Shown one piece after another: positions 18,033 to 27,535 of a DNA stretch of 64,000 nucleotides. A program made the position numbers and the translations under genes. The stretch's first letter is position 1, and each line of letters begins with the position of its first letter. Origin of the DNA: Pyruvatibacter sp. HU-CL02332 (lineage in GTDB: Bacteria; Pseudomonadota; Alphaproteobacteria; CGMCC-115125); NCBI RefSeq assembly GCF_040362765.1, contig NZ_BAABWK010000001.1, positions 248,001-312,000 of the forward strand, read 5' to 3'. The notes beneath the pieces are model-generated. The model had not been told where the DNA came from, did no database searches, and worked only from the letters and a program-made list of their open reading frames with translations.

Positions 18033-18229
18033 TGTAGCCCCCGAAATGACATGCCGGAGTGTGCCCGAAAGCGCAGTGAATAGGCAATCAACGCGCTGAA
18101 GCACCTGAACATATGATTACCGGCCCCCAAGCGTGCGCGGCATCGCAACGCATGGCCAGGGTCCCGACAGATGATTAAGGTCTTTGCAGTTCACGTGCTG
18201 CCCATGGTTTGCGACCCTTGGAGAAATCG

Positions 18230-18709
18230 ATGCTGAAATCCACCAAAACACTCGCCGCAGTTGCTGCTTTTGCCTTCACAGCAGCCATTGCAACCACCGC
18301 TCAGATTGCACCGGCAACGGCCGAAGATGCCGCTGCTGCGGACACGCAGATCGTCGGAGATCCCAAAAAAGGCAAGCGCGTGTTCAATCGCTGCAAGGCC
18401 TGCCACACCGTTGAAGAAGGCGGCCCAAACCGGGTTGGCCCGAACCTGTACGGCATTGTCGGCGCGGAATTTGGTCACCTTGAAGGCTACAATTACTCAC
18501 CAAATCTGCTGGAATTGAAGGCTGAAGGCAAAATCTGGGACGAAGCCACGCTTAGTGCCTACCTCAAGCAGCCAAAAGACGTCATTCCCAAGGGAACCAT
18601 GTCATTTGTAGGCCTGCCAAAGGAAAAAGACCGCGCCCATGTCATCGCCTATCTGGCGACATTCGGCGGTCCCGAAGCAGCACCTGAGGCAGCCGACCCT
18701 GCTCCATAA
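18230..18709 (+). CDS. Periplasmic cytochrome c (class I, c2/c550 type)
   Basis: 159 residues with a Sec signal peptide ([20 protein letters not shown]...), a haem site Cys55-Lys-Ala-Cys58-His59 and the probable axial Met124 in KGTMSFVGL. Pattern and size fit a class I soluble cytochrome c that shuttles electrons in the periplasm. It starts at ATG 18230 behind GGAGAAATCG. An Ala/Pro/Glu tail follows the haem domain. It is monocistronic as far as can be seen. Confidence 0.92.
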   Translation: MLKSTKTLAAVAAFAFTAAIATTAQIAPATAEDAAAADTQIVGDPKKGKRVFNRCKACHTVEEGGPNRVGPNLYGIVGAEFGHLEGYNYSPNLLELKAEGKIWDEATLSAYLKQPKDVIPKGTMSFVGLPKEKDRAHVIAYLATFGGPEAAPEAADPAP

Positions 18710-18920
18710 GGTAGCAGCATCTTAACCTCCCTGAACTACTGTTCATGAAGTGGGATGCCGTAGACCGCCCGCTCTGCAAAACGTCATCTTTGGGCCATTC
18801 TTTAAGCCCTTGCTAGGTGATGTTCAGGCAGACTGTGGCTGAATACGGACGAACGCACACCAATGAGCAGATACGGGCGGTCGCGCGGGGTACTTCGCGG
18901 CACCGGTGTCAGGGGTAGAC

Positions 18921-21260
18921 ATGAAGACGATACAGCTATTGCGACGCCTGGCGGCGGCGTTGGCGGGGCTTGCCCTCGCCGGCTGGCTTGTGCTCATGCA
19001 ATACGACCCGGCCAGCATCGCCACATCGGTTCGTCTGTCCGTCTTTGACTACTATCAAAATGCGGCCCCACGCGCCTATCGCGATCCGTCCATCTCGAGC
19101 GGTACCGGCGTCATCTATGTTGATGTGGACCGCGCCAGCCTGCAGCTCATCGGCCCCTGGCCCTGGCCGCGGACGCGCTTTGCAACGCTGACGGACAAGG
19201 CCTTTTCCCTTGGCGCACGCGCTGTTGTGTTCGAGCCCCCATTTGAGTGGCCGGACGCAACCTCTCCCGCAGAAGCAGTCCAGGAGTGGCTGGCCAATCC
19301 GGAACTGGACATGGATCAGATCGCCCGTCTGCAGGAAGCAGCAGGCGGCCTGCCCGACAATGACAGCGTTTTGGCCAATGCCATTTCCCGCGGCCCCGTC
19401 GTCACGGCATTCTCCTTGACCGACGAATCCAATTCTCTGGTTCCCGTGCGCAAGGCGCCCGTATCAGCCCGTGGCGGAGACATCGCTCAGTTCATTCCAG
19501 AGCGCGCCGGCATGTCCCCCAGCCTCAAATCGCTGGAGGATGTGGCATCAGGCAATGGTGCGCGCACGCTCTCCTCGGGCCCGGGCAATGACGGCGTCAT
19601 CCGTCAGGTGCCGCTTTTGCAGCGCGTCTCAGGGAACATCGTCCCAAGCCTTTCGGTTGAAGCTGTTCGTGTCGCCGAGGGCGCACGCGGCATCCTGAGC
19701 TTTGTCACCAAACCAGATGCAAATCTTGAATTTGGCCGTCGCCCCGGCGTGCAGCGCATTGTCGTCGGCAACAAGGAATTTCCAACCGATCCCGATGGCG
19801 GTCTGTGGCTGCACTACACAAAGGACGAACCGACCCGACACCTGCCCGCATGGAAGGTCCTTGGGGATCACCCAGACTCTGATCGCCTCAAGGGGGCCAT
19901 CGTCTTTGTCAGCGCCACCGTGCAGGGTGCGGAAGCCTTTGTAGAAACCCCCATTGGCAAAATGCCCCGCGTCGAAGCCCATGTGCAGATGCTGGAGCAG
20001 ATGCTGCTGGGTCACTATCTCTGGCGGCCTGACTGGGCACTGCCCGCTGAACAGGTTTATCTGCTGGTAACAGGCGTTGCTCTGCTTGCGCTGCTCATAA
20101 CCGCAGGCACAATCTGGGCAGCCCTCTTTGGCGTATTGGCGATAGGCAGCGTGCTGTGGGGCGGCTGGTTCGCCTTCACCTCCAAGCTTTGGCTGATTGA
20201 TCCAGCACTGCCGGTGACCGGCCTCATCATCGTGTTCCTGATCGGCTCAACGATGAACCTCATGCGCCGCAACGCCACCGAGCGTTTCATCCGCAGCCAG
20301 TTTTCAGACCGCCTGTCCCCCAAACACATCAACACGCTGGTCCGCAATCCAGAGGCTGCCGCTCCCAGTGGCCGCGGCTCCATGGTCACGGCTCTGTCAG
20401 CCGATGTGCGGGCCTTCCACCGCGTGGCTGAACCTTTCGGAGAAGACGCAAAGTCTCTTGCAAGCCTTGTGAACAACATTCACGAGCCGCTGACCCGCTG
20501 CGTGCTGCGTCACGACGGGATGGTGGACCGGTTTGTTGGCGGCGGCATAAACGCACTTTGGAATGCACCGCTAGAACGCACAGACCACACCATTCAGGCA
20601 GGCCACGCAGCCCTGCGCATGGTCGCAGAACTTGAGCCGGTCAATCGCGATCTGGAGCGTGAAGCCCAGCGCGCCCACCGCCCATTCATTCCCGTTTCCA
20701 TGAGCATCGGCATTGAGCGCGGCATGGCTGTTGTCGGCAATCTTGGCGCTGAAAAAGTCTATGACTTCTCAGGCATTGGCGGTGCGGTAAATGAAGCTCA
20801 GCTACTGCAGCGTCTGTCTCGCCAATATGGCCCGGCCATCATTGTCGGCGCCGACGCCCGTGACGAAATCAAAGACAAGTTTGCACTGCTTGAAATCGAC
20901 CAGCTGCGTCTGGACGGACGCATAGGCCCTTGGCGCGTTTACGCGCTGCTTGGCGATCCCATCATGGGAGCCAGCCCGAAGTTCAAGGCTCTGGACGAAG
21001 CCCACAACGCCCTCTTCAAGGCCTATCGCGCACGAGAGTGGAACACCGCTCGTCAGATATCAGCCCAATGCCGGAAACTCTCCGGTGCCATTCCAACGCT
21101 GTATGACCTCTATGACGAGCGCATCAAACGGCTGGAAACCAATCCGCCTGCGGATGATTGGGATGGCGTGCACGAAATTGCAGATCTGCTGTCGCCAGCA
21201 AAGTCGAAAGTCTCCATCGGCAAGCCGGAACCTGCCGAGCTCGGCGAAGCGCAGGTCTAG
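18921..21260 (+). CDS. CHASE2-domain class III nucleotidyl cyclase homologue with lost catalytic residues
   Basis: 779 residues: an N-terminal membrane span, an extracytoplasmic CHASE2 sensor domain (about 25-370), three further spans (about 375-450) and a class III cyclase domain (about 490-675). The first metal Asp is kept (D495 in LSADVRAF). The second is Gly541 in RFVGGGINALW, where active enzymes have GD. The base-selecting Asp is Gly621 and the transition-state Arg is Leu628 in GIGGAVNEAQLLQ, while Asn624 remains. It is therefore probably inactive, or an allosteric partner. ATG 18921 has AGGGG five to six bases upstream. Confidence 0.85.
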   Translation: MKTIQLLRRLAAALAGLALAGWLVLMQYDPASIATSVRLSVFDYYQNAAPRAYRDPSISSGTGVIYVDVDRASLQLIGPWPWPRTRFATLTDKAFSLGARAVVFEPPFEWPDATSPAEAVQEWLANPELDMDQIARLQEAAGGLPDNDSVLANAISRGPVVTAFSLTDESNSLVPVRKAPVSARGGDIAQFIPERAGMSPSLKSLEDVASGNGARTLSSGPGNDGVIRQVPLLQRVSGNIVPSLSVEAVRVAEGARGILSFVTKPDANLEFGRRPGVQRIVVGNKEFPTDPDGGLWLHYTKDEPTRHLPAWKVLGDHPDSDRLKGAIVFVSATVQGAEAFVETPIGKMPRVEAHVQMLEQMLLGHYLWRPDWALPAEQVYLLVTGVALLALLITAGTIWAALFGVLAIGSVLWGGWFAFTSKLWLIDPALPVTGLIIVFLIGSTMNLMRRNATERFIRSQFSDRLSPKHINTLVRNPEAAAPSGRGSMVTALSADVRAFHRVAEPFGEDAKSLASLVNNIHEPLTRCVLRHDGMVDRFVGGGINALWNAPLERTDHTIQAGHAALRMVAELEPVNRDLEREAQRAHRPFIPVSMSIGIERGMAVVGNLGAEKVYDFSGIGGAVNEAQLLQRLSRQYGPAIIVGADARDEIKDKFALLEIDQLRLDGRIGPWRVYALLGDPIMGASPKFKALDEAHNALFKAYRAREWNTARQISAQCRKLSGAIPTLYDLYDERIKRLETNPPADDWDGVHEIADLLSPAKSKVSIGKPEPAELGEAQV

Positions 21261-21281
21261 CGCTCCGCCGCCACTCTCGGC

Positions 21282-21303
21282 CTAGGTCTCTCGGCCGACC
21301 TAG
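21282..21303. terminator. Hairpin between convergent genes
   Basis: CTAGGTC at 21282-21288 and GACCTAG at 21297-21303 form a perfect 7-bp stem with an 8-base loop, in the short gap between the cyclase homologue and the oppositely oriented dehydrogenase gene. It even includes the latter's stop codon. There is no T-run, so a bidirectional terminator is only possible. Confidence 0.3.
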
Positions 21304-22313
21304 CTGGCAATCTCAATGCCGATCTTCCCGAAATGAGCGCCCGAGCCCATGTGCTCGAGGCCTGCCTTGAGATCTTCCAGCGCAAAGGTCTTGTCGATGA
21401 CAGGATGTATTTCATGCAGGGCCATGGCCTTGAGCATGTCTTCAAACTGCGTGCGATTGCCAACCGTAATCCCGTGAATGCGCGCATTCTGGGAGAACAT
21501 CGTCGCCACATTCATGTCTTTCATCATGCCCGACAAAAGACCGATCACCGCCACATGACCACCAACGCGAATGGCACTCAGTGACTGGGTGAATGTTTCA
21601 GCACCGCCGACTTCCACCACGTGGTCAACGCCAACACCATCCGTAAACCCGCGTGCTGCAACGCCCCAGTCAGGTGTGGATTTGTAGTTGATGACATCAT
21701 CCGCCCCCAGCGCCTTTGCGCGCTCGAGTTTTTCGTCGGAGGACGACGTGGCAATCACGCGCGCGCCTGCCGCTTTGGCAAACTGAAGGGCAAACATGGA
21801 TACGCCACCGGTCCCCTGCACCAGCACCGTGTCGCCCGCCTTGAGGTTGCCTTCAACCATCAAAGCCCGCCACGCGGTCAGCGCCGCACACGGAAGCATC
21901 GCAGCTTCCATGTCGGTCATGTACTCAGGCACTTTGACCACGCCATCTTCGCCGATCAGCAGATAGTCCTGCGCGCAGCCATCAAGCGATCCGCCCAGCG
22001 CCTTGGACAGACCTTCAATGGTGGGACCACCCGCATGCCAGGTTGGAAAGAATGTCGGGCACACACGGTCACCCGCTGCAACCCGCGTCACGCCCTCACC
22101 TACTTCGCTCACCGTGCCGACAGAGTCAGAAAGCGGCACAAGCGGCAATGGGTACTGGCCACCCAGGCCAAGCACCGTCGCAAAGTCGCGGAAGTTGAGG
22201 CAGGCCGCTTTCAGCCGCACCACGATCTGTCCGGGACCCGCCTTGGGAACGTCCCGCTCCACCAGCGCCAGATTATCGAGCCCGAAAGCGCCTTGAATTT
22301 CAATTGCCCGCAT
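21300..22313 (-). CDS. Zinc-independent MDR family NAD(P)-dependent alcohol dehydrogenase / quinone oxidoreductase
   Basis: 337 residues of the medium-chain dehydrogenase/reductase fold. The GroES-like part has CLNFRDFATVLG. The nucleotide-binding part has VLVQGTGGVSMFALQFAKAAGARVIATSSS. The usual catalytic zinc ligands (GHE motif) are not evident, which favours the quinone-reductase-like branch. Substrate unknown. It is on the same strand as, and 73 bases downstream of, the TauD-like gene, so it may be the last gene of that unit. Confidence 0.82.
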   Translation of the reverse strand: MRAIEIQGAFGLDNLALVERDVPKAGPGQIVVRLKAACLNFRDFATVLGLGGQYPLPLVPLSDSVGTVSEVGEGVTRVAAGDRVCPTFFPTWHAGGPTIEGLSKALGGSLDGCAQDYLLIGEDGVVKVPEYMTDMEAAMLPCAALTAWRALMVEGNLKAGDTVLVQGTGGVSMFALQFAKAAGARVIATSSSDEKLERAKALGADDVINYKSTPDWGVAARGFTDGVGVDHVVEVGGAETFTQSLSAIRVGGHVAVIGLLSGMMKDMNVATMFSQNARIHGITVGNRTQFEDMLKAMALHEIHPVIDKTFALEDLKAGLEHMGSGAHFGKIGIEIAS

Positions 22314-22386
22314 GATGCGTGCCTCCCATTTTGAGTTTTGGTTTTTTCAAACTTGGTCGCCCGCGCCCCCGCCGTAGCAGGAGGCT

Positions 22387-23268
22387 CTAGCGTGGCGTGT
22401 CACCCTTGATCTGGCAGCGATGCATCACGCGCCGGGACATCGGGTCAAAAGCTTCACGCTTGTGATTGAGGGACCGGTTGTCCCAAATCAGCAAGTCGCC
22501 CTTGCGCCACTGATGGGACCATGAAAAGCGCGGATCCGCGCAATGCGCCCAAAGGGCATCGAGCAGGGTCTCGTTCTCGGCGCTGTCCATATCCACGATC
22601 CAGCCATTGCTGCGACGCCCAAGATAAAGTGCCTTCTCACCACTCTCAGGATGCGTGCGGATGATCGGATGCCGGGCACCCGGTGCCTTGGTTACATCCG
22701 TCACAGGCTCAGCACCCACGCGCAATTCACCTACACTGGTATAGCTGGAGTCATGATTGGCAACACGGCCTTCGATCTTTGCCCGAAGGTCATCAGGAAG
22801 CGCTTCAAGCGCCGTTACCATGTTGGCAAAACTGGTGTCACCGCCGCTTGGCGGGATCTCCAGTGAGTACAGAACGCTCGCCATAGGCGGCTCATCCACA
22901 TAGGACATGTCCGTGTGCCATTCAGCCTCATCCGAGCCCAACGCGCCGATGGGTTTTCCATCTTCAACAACGTTGGAAATAATCCAGATATCGGGCCGGG
23001 ATTTTTCCTGAGAGCCCACATTGTCTGTTGCGCTGGCCGGTGCCAGATCAAGCGGTCCAAAGCGTTTGGCAAATGCAACCAGATCATCGTCGCTCATCGA
23101 CTGACCACGGAACAGCAGCACCTTGTGGGTAAGCCACTCCTGACGCAGCGCCAAAAACGTAGCGTCATCCAGCGTCCGCACATCAAGTCCGCGAATTTCA
23201 GCACCAACAGCTGCACCCGTAGGCACAACTTCAAAAGGCGCGTCACTCTTCGTTGCAGGATCACCCAT
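22387..23268 (-). CDS. TauD/TfdA family Fe(II)/2-oxoglutarate dioxygenase
   Basis: 293 residues. The iron-binding facial triad is visible: His118-x-Asp120 in EWHTDMSY and a distal His in DNRSLNHKREAF, with the 2-oxoglutarate Arg in SRRVMHRC. The family hydroxylates sulfonates, aryloxyalkanoates or alkylsulfates, often releasing sulfite or sulfate. ATG 23268 is preferred because GGAGG lies eight bases upstream. It overlaps the MFS gene by eight bases, so the two are co-translated and a transported organic acid or organosulfur substrate is plausible. Confidence 0.87.
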   Translation of the reverse strand: MGDPATKSDAPFEVVPTGAAVGAEIRGLDVRTLDDATFLALRQEWLTHKVLLFRGQSMSDDDLVAFAKRFGPLDLAPASATDNVGSQEKSRPDIWIISNVVEDGKPIGALGSDEAEWHTDMSYVDEPPMASVLYSLEIPPSGGDTSFANMVTALEALPDDLRAKIEGRVANHDSSYTSVGELRVGAEPVTDVTKAPGARHPIIRTHPESGEKALYLGRRSNGWIVDMDSAENETLLDALWAHCADPRFSWSHQWRKGDLLIWDNRSLNHKREAFDPMSRRVMHRCQIKGDTPR

Positions 23269-24433
23269 CGATCCGGCCTCCATTCCAAATACGGTGGCCC
23301 AAAAAGGCCGCGCCGCAAGCAAGCACAGCTAGGGCGGTCATCGCAAGGTAGGTCAGCCCGCCAAAGTCCTCATAAAACCGCCCGGACGCATAGGTCGCCC
23401 CGGCCATGACAATGCCGCTGGCCAGAGCCGAGTAAACGCTTTGTGCGGTTGATGCGAGCTGCGGCGGCACCCCACGCACCAGAAACTGCATGATCCCAAG
23501 ATGCGCCAGAGCAAACGTCATGGCGTGCAGACACTGCAACAAAGGCAAGGACCAGAACGGTGGATCAAATGCCATGATGGTCCACCGCACGATACCACCA
23601 CACGCCGCAAGCCCGATCAGCATCGCAGGACCAAACCGCGCCACGATCGGCGCTGCCTTCCAGAGCAGCACAACTTCCACAACCACCGCCCACGCCCACA
23701 ACGCGCCAATGACGCCATCGCTGAGACCAAGCGACTGCCAGTGCAGGGTGCCAAAGGCATAATACACCGCATGGGTCGCCTGCACGCTCGCCGCGGCAAA
23801 CGCAAAGACCAGAAACACAGGTGATCGAACCAGCCGCAACGCGCTGGCGATATCCACCCGCCCCACACCGCTGATGTCAGCGTCCCCGTCGGGTTTGTCG
23901 GTCAGCAGCAGATAGGCGGCAAAGTTGAGCGCCCCGCCAAACACGATCACCCAGATCACGAGATCAGGACCAAGGCTGCCAAGCGCAACGCCGACGCTCA
24001 GATTGGCAACAATGAAAGCGACAGACCCCCACGCCCGCGCCCGTCCATACACGAGCCTGCCTGCTTCGCTGTCCCGCATGGCAAGCGCGTCTGTAAGCGG
24101 CATGATCGGCGGCCCGAACACAGTCATCACCATCAGCACGGCAAGGATCGGCCAGAAGCTGCCGGTGGCGAGATAGACGACATTGGCCACCAGCGTGACC
24201 GCGGTCAGCACACGCAACACCCGCACCGGCGCACCGGCCCGATCCGCCAGATAGGCGATCACCGGCATCGTTCCCATGCGGACAACACCGGATATCGCAA
24301 ACAGCAACCCTATGTCGTACGGCGACAGTCCGCGGGACTCGAGCCACACGGGGAAATAGGGAAGGAACGTCCCCATGGCGAGGAAGATCGCCCCATAGGC
24401 AAACGCATATCGGTGTTCCAGCGACATAGTCAT
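23261..24433 (-). CDS. MFS transporter, HcaT/LacY-like (MFS_1_like)
   Basis: 390 residues with about twelve transmembrane segments. The N-terminal FLPYFPVWLESRGLSPYDIGLL and a VYGRARAWGSVAFI block resemble the HcaT (3-phenylpropionate) and nucleoside/sugar permease branch. It probably imports the compound oxidised by the overlapping dioxygenase. The gene is divergent from the sulfatase gene with 56 bases between starts. Confidence 0.83.
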   Translation of the reverse strand: MTMSLEHRYAFAYGAIFLAMGTFLPYFPVWLESRGLSPYDIGLLFAISGVVRMGTMPVIAYLADRAGAPVRVLRVLTAVTLVANVVYLATGSFWPILAVLMVMTVFGPPIMPLTDALAMRDSEAGRLVYGRARAWGSVAFIVANLSVGVALGSLGPDLVIWVIVFGGALNFAAYLLLTDKPDGDADISGVGRVDIASALRLVRSPVFLVFAFAAASVQATHAVYYAFGTLHWQSLGLSDGVIGALWAWAVVVEVVLLWKAAPIVARFGPAMLIGLAACGGIVRWTIMAFDPPFWSLPLLQCLHAMTFALAHLGIMQFLVRGVPPQLASTAQSVYSALASGIVMAGATYASGRFYEDFGGLTYLAMTALAVLACGAAFLGHRIWNGGRIDG

Positions 24434-24489
24434 CGCTCGCGCCCTCCCCTAAGGTTGGCGCAACACGACCGGTAAGGGGAGACACGGGT

Positions 24490-26022
24490 TTGGACCGTAC
24501 CAAGACAAAGAACGTCATCGTCCTTTTGTTCGACAGCCTGAACAGGCACATGCTGGGCAGCTATGGAGGCGACGAGTTCGAGACCCCCAATTTTGACGCC
24601 TTCGCCAAACACGCCCTCAAGTTCAATCGCCACTTCACCGGCTCCCTGCCCTGCATGCCCGCCCGGCACGATATTCTGGTCGGCGCCATGGACTTTCTCT
24701 GGCGCCCCTGGGGCTCCATCGAAATCTGGGAAGACGCCATCACCTACGCCATGCGGCGCAAGGGCGTCACCACCATGCTGGTTGCCGACCACCCGCACCT
24801 GTTCGAAACGGGGGGCGAGAACTACCACACTGACTTCAAGGCGTGGGATTATTTGCGCGGCCATGAAAGCGATCCGTGGAAGACCAGGCCCGACCCCAGC
24901 TGGCAGGGCACACCGCATTTCATTCCCCGCGAGATGCCCTACGACAATTCACGCGGCTATTTTGGCGGGGAGGAAGATTTTCCCGGCCCGCGCACCATGC
25001 GCGCCACCGCCGACTGGCTGCGCGACCATGCCCCCCACCACGACAATTTCTTTTTGTTCGTGGATGAGTTTGACCCCCATGAGCCGTTCGATACGCCGGA
25101 CAAATGGTCGAAGATGTATGATGAGGACTGGGACAAGGACCCGCTCATCTGGCCGCCCTATGCGGTGGGTGCCGTGGAACAGGGCTTGATCTCCGAACGC
25201 GAAGGCAAGCAGATCCGCGCTCAATATGGCGCCAAGCTCTCCATGATTGACCACTGGTTCGGCAAGGTGATGCAAACACTTGAGGAGACCGGCCGCCTCG
25301 ACGACACCATGATCATCCTAACCACCGACCACGGCCACTATCTCGGCGAGAAGGACATATGGGGCAAACCGGGCACGCCGGTTCAAAAGACCCTGGGCCA
25401 CATCCCGCTCTACATTGGCGGGCCCGGCATCACGCCCGGCGAGACCGATGCCCTGACCACCAGCGTCGACATTTTCGCGACACTGGCAAACCTCTATGAC
25501 CTCGACGTGCGCCAGCGCACCCACGGCAAGTCACTGCTGCCTGTCCTTTCTGACACATCAACGGGTGTCCGCGACTATGTGCTGACCGGCGTGTGGGGCC
25601 GCGAGGTTCAGGTGACAGATGGCAAGCATCTATTTGCCCGCGCACCGTCCGAGGAAAACACGCCGCTGGCCATGTATTCCAACCGCTGGTCCACCATGCC
25701 GATCCACGTCAACGGACCCGACGGCAAGGAAATCCATACACAGGATATCTTCCCGCTGCCCGATGACCGGGCGGAGTTGCGCAAGGTGCCCGGCTCAAAT
25801 GTGCCTGTAATCCGTCAGCCCTTCGTACCTGGCGACATGCTGCCCTTCTGGGCCGGGCGCAAATTTACCGGTGACCATCTCTACGACCTGTCAGCCCCCG
25901 TGGGAGAAGAGCCTGATCGTGCGGACAGCAGTGACACCAAGACGTACAAAGACCTCCTGCGCCACGCGCTGGATGATGTAGAGGCTCCGCAGGAGCAGTA
26001 TGAGCGGCTAGGCGTCAGCTAG
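24490..26022 (+). CDS. Sulfatase (formylglycine type)
   Basis: 510 residues of the alkaline phosphatase/sulfatase superfamily. The formylglycine motif is C55-M-P-A-R59 in GSLPCMPARHDIL. Metal ligands are Asp15 in LLFDSLNRHMLG and TTDHGHYLGE. No signal peptide is seen, so the enzyme looks cytoplasmic. Activation needs a sulfatase-modifying enzyme not encoded in this window. It starts with TTG at 24490 after AGGGGA. The stop overlaps the convergent small gene by four bases. The substrate sulfate ester is unknown. Confidence 0.88.
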   Translation: MDRTKTKNVIVLLFDSLNRHMLGSYGGDEFETPNFDAFAKHALKFNRHFTGSLPCMPARHDILVGAMDFLWRPWGSIEIWEDAITYAMRRKGVTTMLVADHPHLFETGGENYHTDFKAWDYLRGHESDPWKTRPDPSWQGTPHFIPREMPYDNSRGYFGGEEDFPGPRTMRATADWLRDHAPHHDNFFLFVDEFDPHEPFDTPDKWSKMYDEDWDKDPLIWPPYAVGAVEQGLISEREGKQIRAQYGAKLSMIDHWFGKVMQTLEETGRLDDTMIILTTDHGHYLGEKDIWGKPGTPVQKTLGHIPLYIGGPGITPGETDALTTSVDIFATLANLYDLDVRQRTHGKSLLPVLSDTSTGVRDYVLTGVWGREVQVTDGKHLFARAPSEENTPLAMYSNRWSTMPIHVNGPDGKEIHTQDIFPLPDDRAELRKVPGSNVPVIRQPFVPGDMLPFWAGRKFTGDHLYDLSAPVGEEPDRADSSDTKTYKDLLRHALDDVEAPQEQYERLGVS

Positions 26023-26462
26023 AGCGCAGGCAGCTCGATCTTGCGCATCTGACCGGAGTCGTTCAGCGCCTTGAGGATGGCGTGCTCAATGTCTCGCGCC
26101 CAGCTGTCTTCCACTTCTTCGACATGGGCGTGCAGTTCAATCAGCAACTCGCGCAAGCCATCATTGGTGACGTTGAGCGCACTTATGGTGAGCACGTCAT
26201 CCGTCCCGTGCCCTGCCGACCCAATGCGGTTCTGCAGATCGCCTGTGAGGTTGGGTGTGGCATCGCGGAAGATGGCGCGAAAGGCTTCGTTCTCTTTCAC
26301 CCGCACATCCGCACCGCGCTCATACTCAATGCCTGCGCAATACATCAGCAGGCCAACCACGGACGCACTGCCCGTTGAGTAGGTGGCATTGAGATTGGGC
26401 GCGATCTCCATGAGCATCGTGCCGAACCCGCCATTCAAAAGATCATTTGCTTCAGGCCGCAT
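26019..26462 (-). CDS. Conserved hypothetical protein, partner of APH-like kinase
   Basis: 147 residues, no signal or membrane span, mostly helical by eye, with EDSWARDIEHAILKALND near the end. I do not recognise a family with certainty. Similar small proteins accompany acyl-CoA-linked phosphotransferase genes. Its start shares a base with the stop of the phosphotransferase gene (TGATG), so the two are coupled. Confidence 0.6.
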   Translation of the reverse strand: MRPEANDLLNGGFGTMLMEIAPNLNATYSTGSASVVGLLMYCAGIEYERGADVRVKENEAFRAIFRDATPNLTGDLQNRIGSAGHGTDDVLTISALNVTNDGLRELLIELHAHVEEVEDSWARDIEHAILKALNDSGQMRKIELPAL

Positions 26463-27535
26463 CAGTGCGCCTCCTCAAAACTCTTGAGCAGCTTGGCCGC
26501 CACAATCTCATTGTGTTTGGCCGTGCAGAACAGGCCGGAGAACGCGAGGATCGGGTCCTTATTGTCGCCGGTCGCATATTCGTGGCTCGACGATATCCAG
26601 ATACCCAGACCTTTGACGTTGGAGAACAACTCCCACCACGCCAGCGCTGCCGGGTCCGCCTTGAGACCGGAGGATTTTTCCCAAAGGGCAATACCTTCGT
26701 CCCGGTTGATCAGGGACGCAGGCACATTGGGGTCCGTCGCTGCCCAGATCGGATCAAGCGCCCAGGCCAGATCCTCAAGCGGATCACCCAGATGGCACAT
26801 CTCCCAGTCGAGCACGGCCGTAAAGTCGCCCTGCTCGTCACTCATGAAGTTGCCGATGCGATAATCGCCATGGATGACCGACAGCTTTTGTGCAGGCGGC
26901 GGCGGGGACCGGCGCAGCTTGCGGATGGCAGCCCTTGCTATCGGGTGTGGTTCGAGCTGATCGCCGTCAATCACGCCTTCCCAGTAGGCGAGTTCCTTCT
27001 GCCAGCACGCATCCAGCGCCGGGGCCTCCATCTTCTCGGCAAGACCGTTTGCGTGTGGGTCCGCCCCGGAGATCGTCCCCAGATGGCGCCAGAACTGTTC
27101 ACCCAGCTTGGGCGCCAGTTCTCCATAGGGGTCCGGCGCAAAGGGAGACTGCGCTTCGCCGGTCGGGATCTCCGACATCACGAAGAACGGCCGATCCAGC
27201 CACTTGGTGTCCATTTCCAGAAACAGCGCTTCGGGAACCGGCACAGTCGTATCGAAGAACGCGCGATAGGCGTTGAACTCCACATCGCGGTCCGTGTCGA
27301 TCAGGCTGCCCACCGGGTCCCGCCGCAGGATCAGTCCGCGGTGTTCGCCAGGCTTCGTCGGGTCCGTACGCAGATGCACCTTGACCCGGAACGTCTCACG
27401 CGATGCCCCACCATGAATGCGCTCCATGGCTTCCACATCCGCTGTCGTCACATCCGGCATATGCGCTTCAAGGTAATCACCAAAGCGGGCGGCAAGATCG
27501 ACGAGCGCCGGCTCCAGAGGTTGCGTCTCACTCAT
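26462..27535 (-). CDS. Phosphotransferase of the APH/ACAD10-like family
   Basis: 357 residues with the aminoglycoside-phosphotransferase fold: a catalytic loop VIHGDYRIGNFM, a metal site AVLDWEMCHLGDPLEDLAW and an N-terminal nucleotide region with GGASRETFRVKV. Related proteins are fused to or encoded beside acyl-CoA dehydrogenases and are thought to phosphorylate hydroxyacyl-CoAs. Antibiotic resistance is unlikely from this motif form. Middle gene of a three-gene unit with four-base and one-base overlaps. Confidence 0.83.
   Translation of the reverse strand: MSETQPLEPALVDLAARFGDYLEAHMPDVTTADVEAMERIHGGASRETFRVKVHLRTDPTKPGEHRGLILRRDPVGSLIDTDRDVEFNAYRAFFDTTVPVPEALFLEMDTKWLDRPFFVMSEIPTGEAQSPFAPDPYGELAPKLGEQFWRHLGTISGADPHANGLAEKMEAPALDACWQKELAYWEGVIDGDQLEPHPIARAAIRKLRRSPPPPAQKLSVIHGDYRIGNFMSDEQGDFTAVLDWEMCHLGDPLEDLAWALDPIWAATDPNVPASLINRDEGIALWEKSSGLKADPAALAWWELFSNVKGLGIWISSSHEYATGDNKDPILAFSGLFCTAKHNEIVAAKLLKSFEEAH

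Noticed and set aside
26462-27535. Aminoglycoside resistance gene
   Set aside because: The APH-like fold is shared, but the motif form and the acyl-CoA-like gene context fit the ACAD10-type kinase family. Nothing points to a resistance element.
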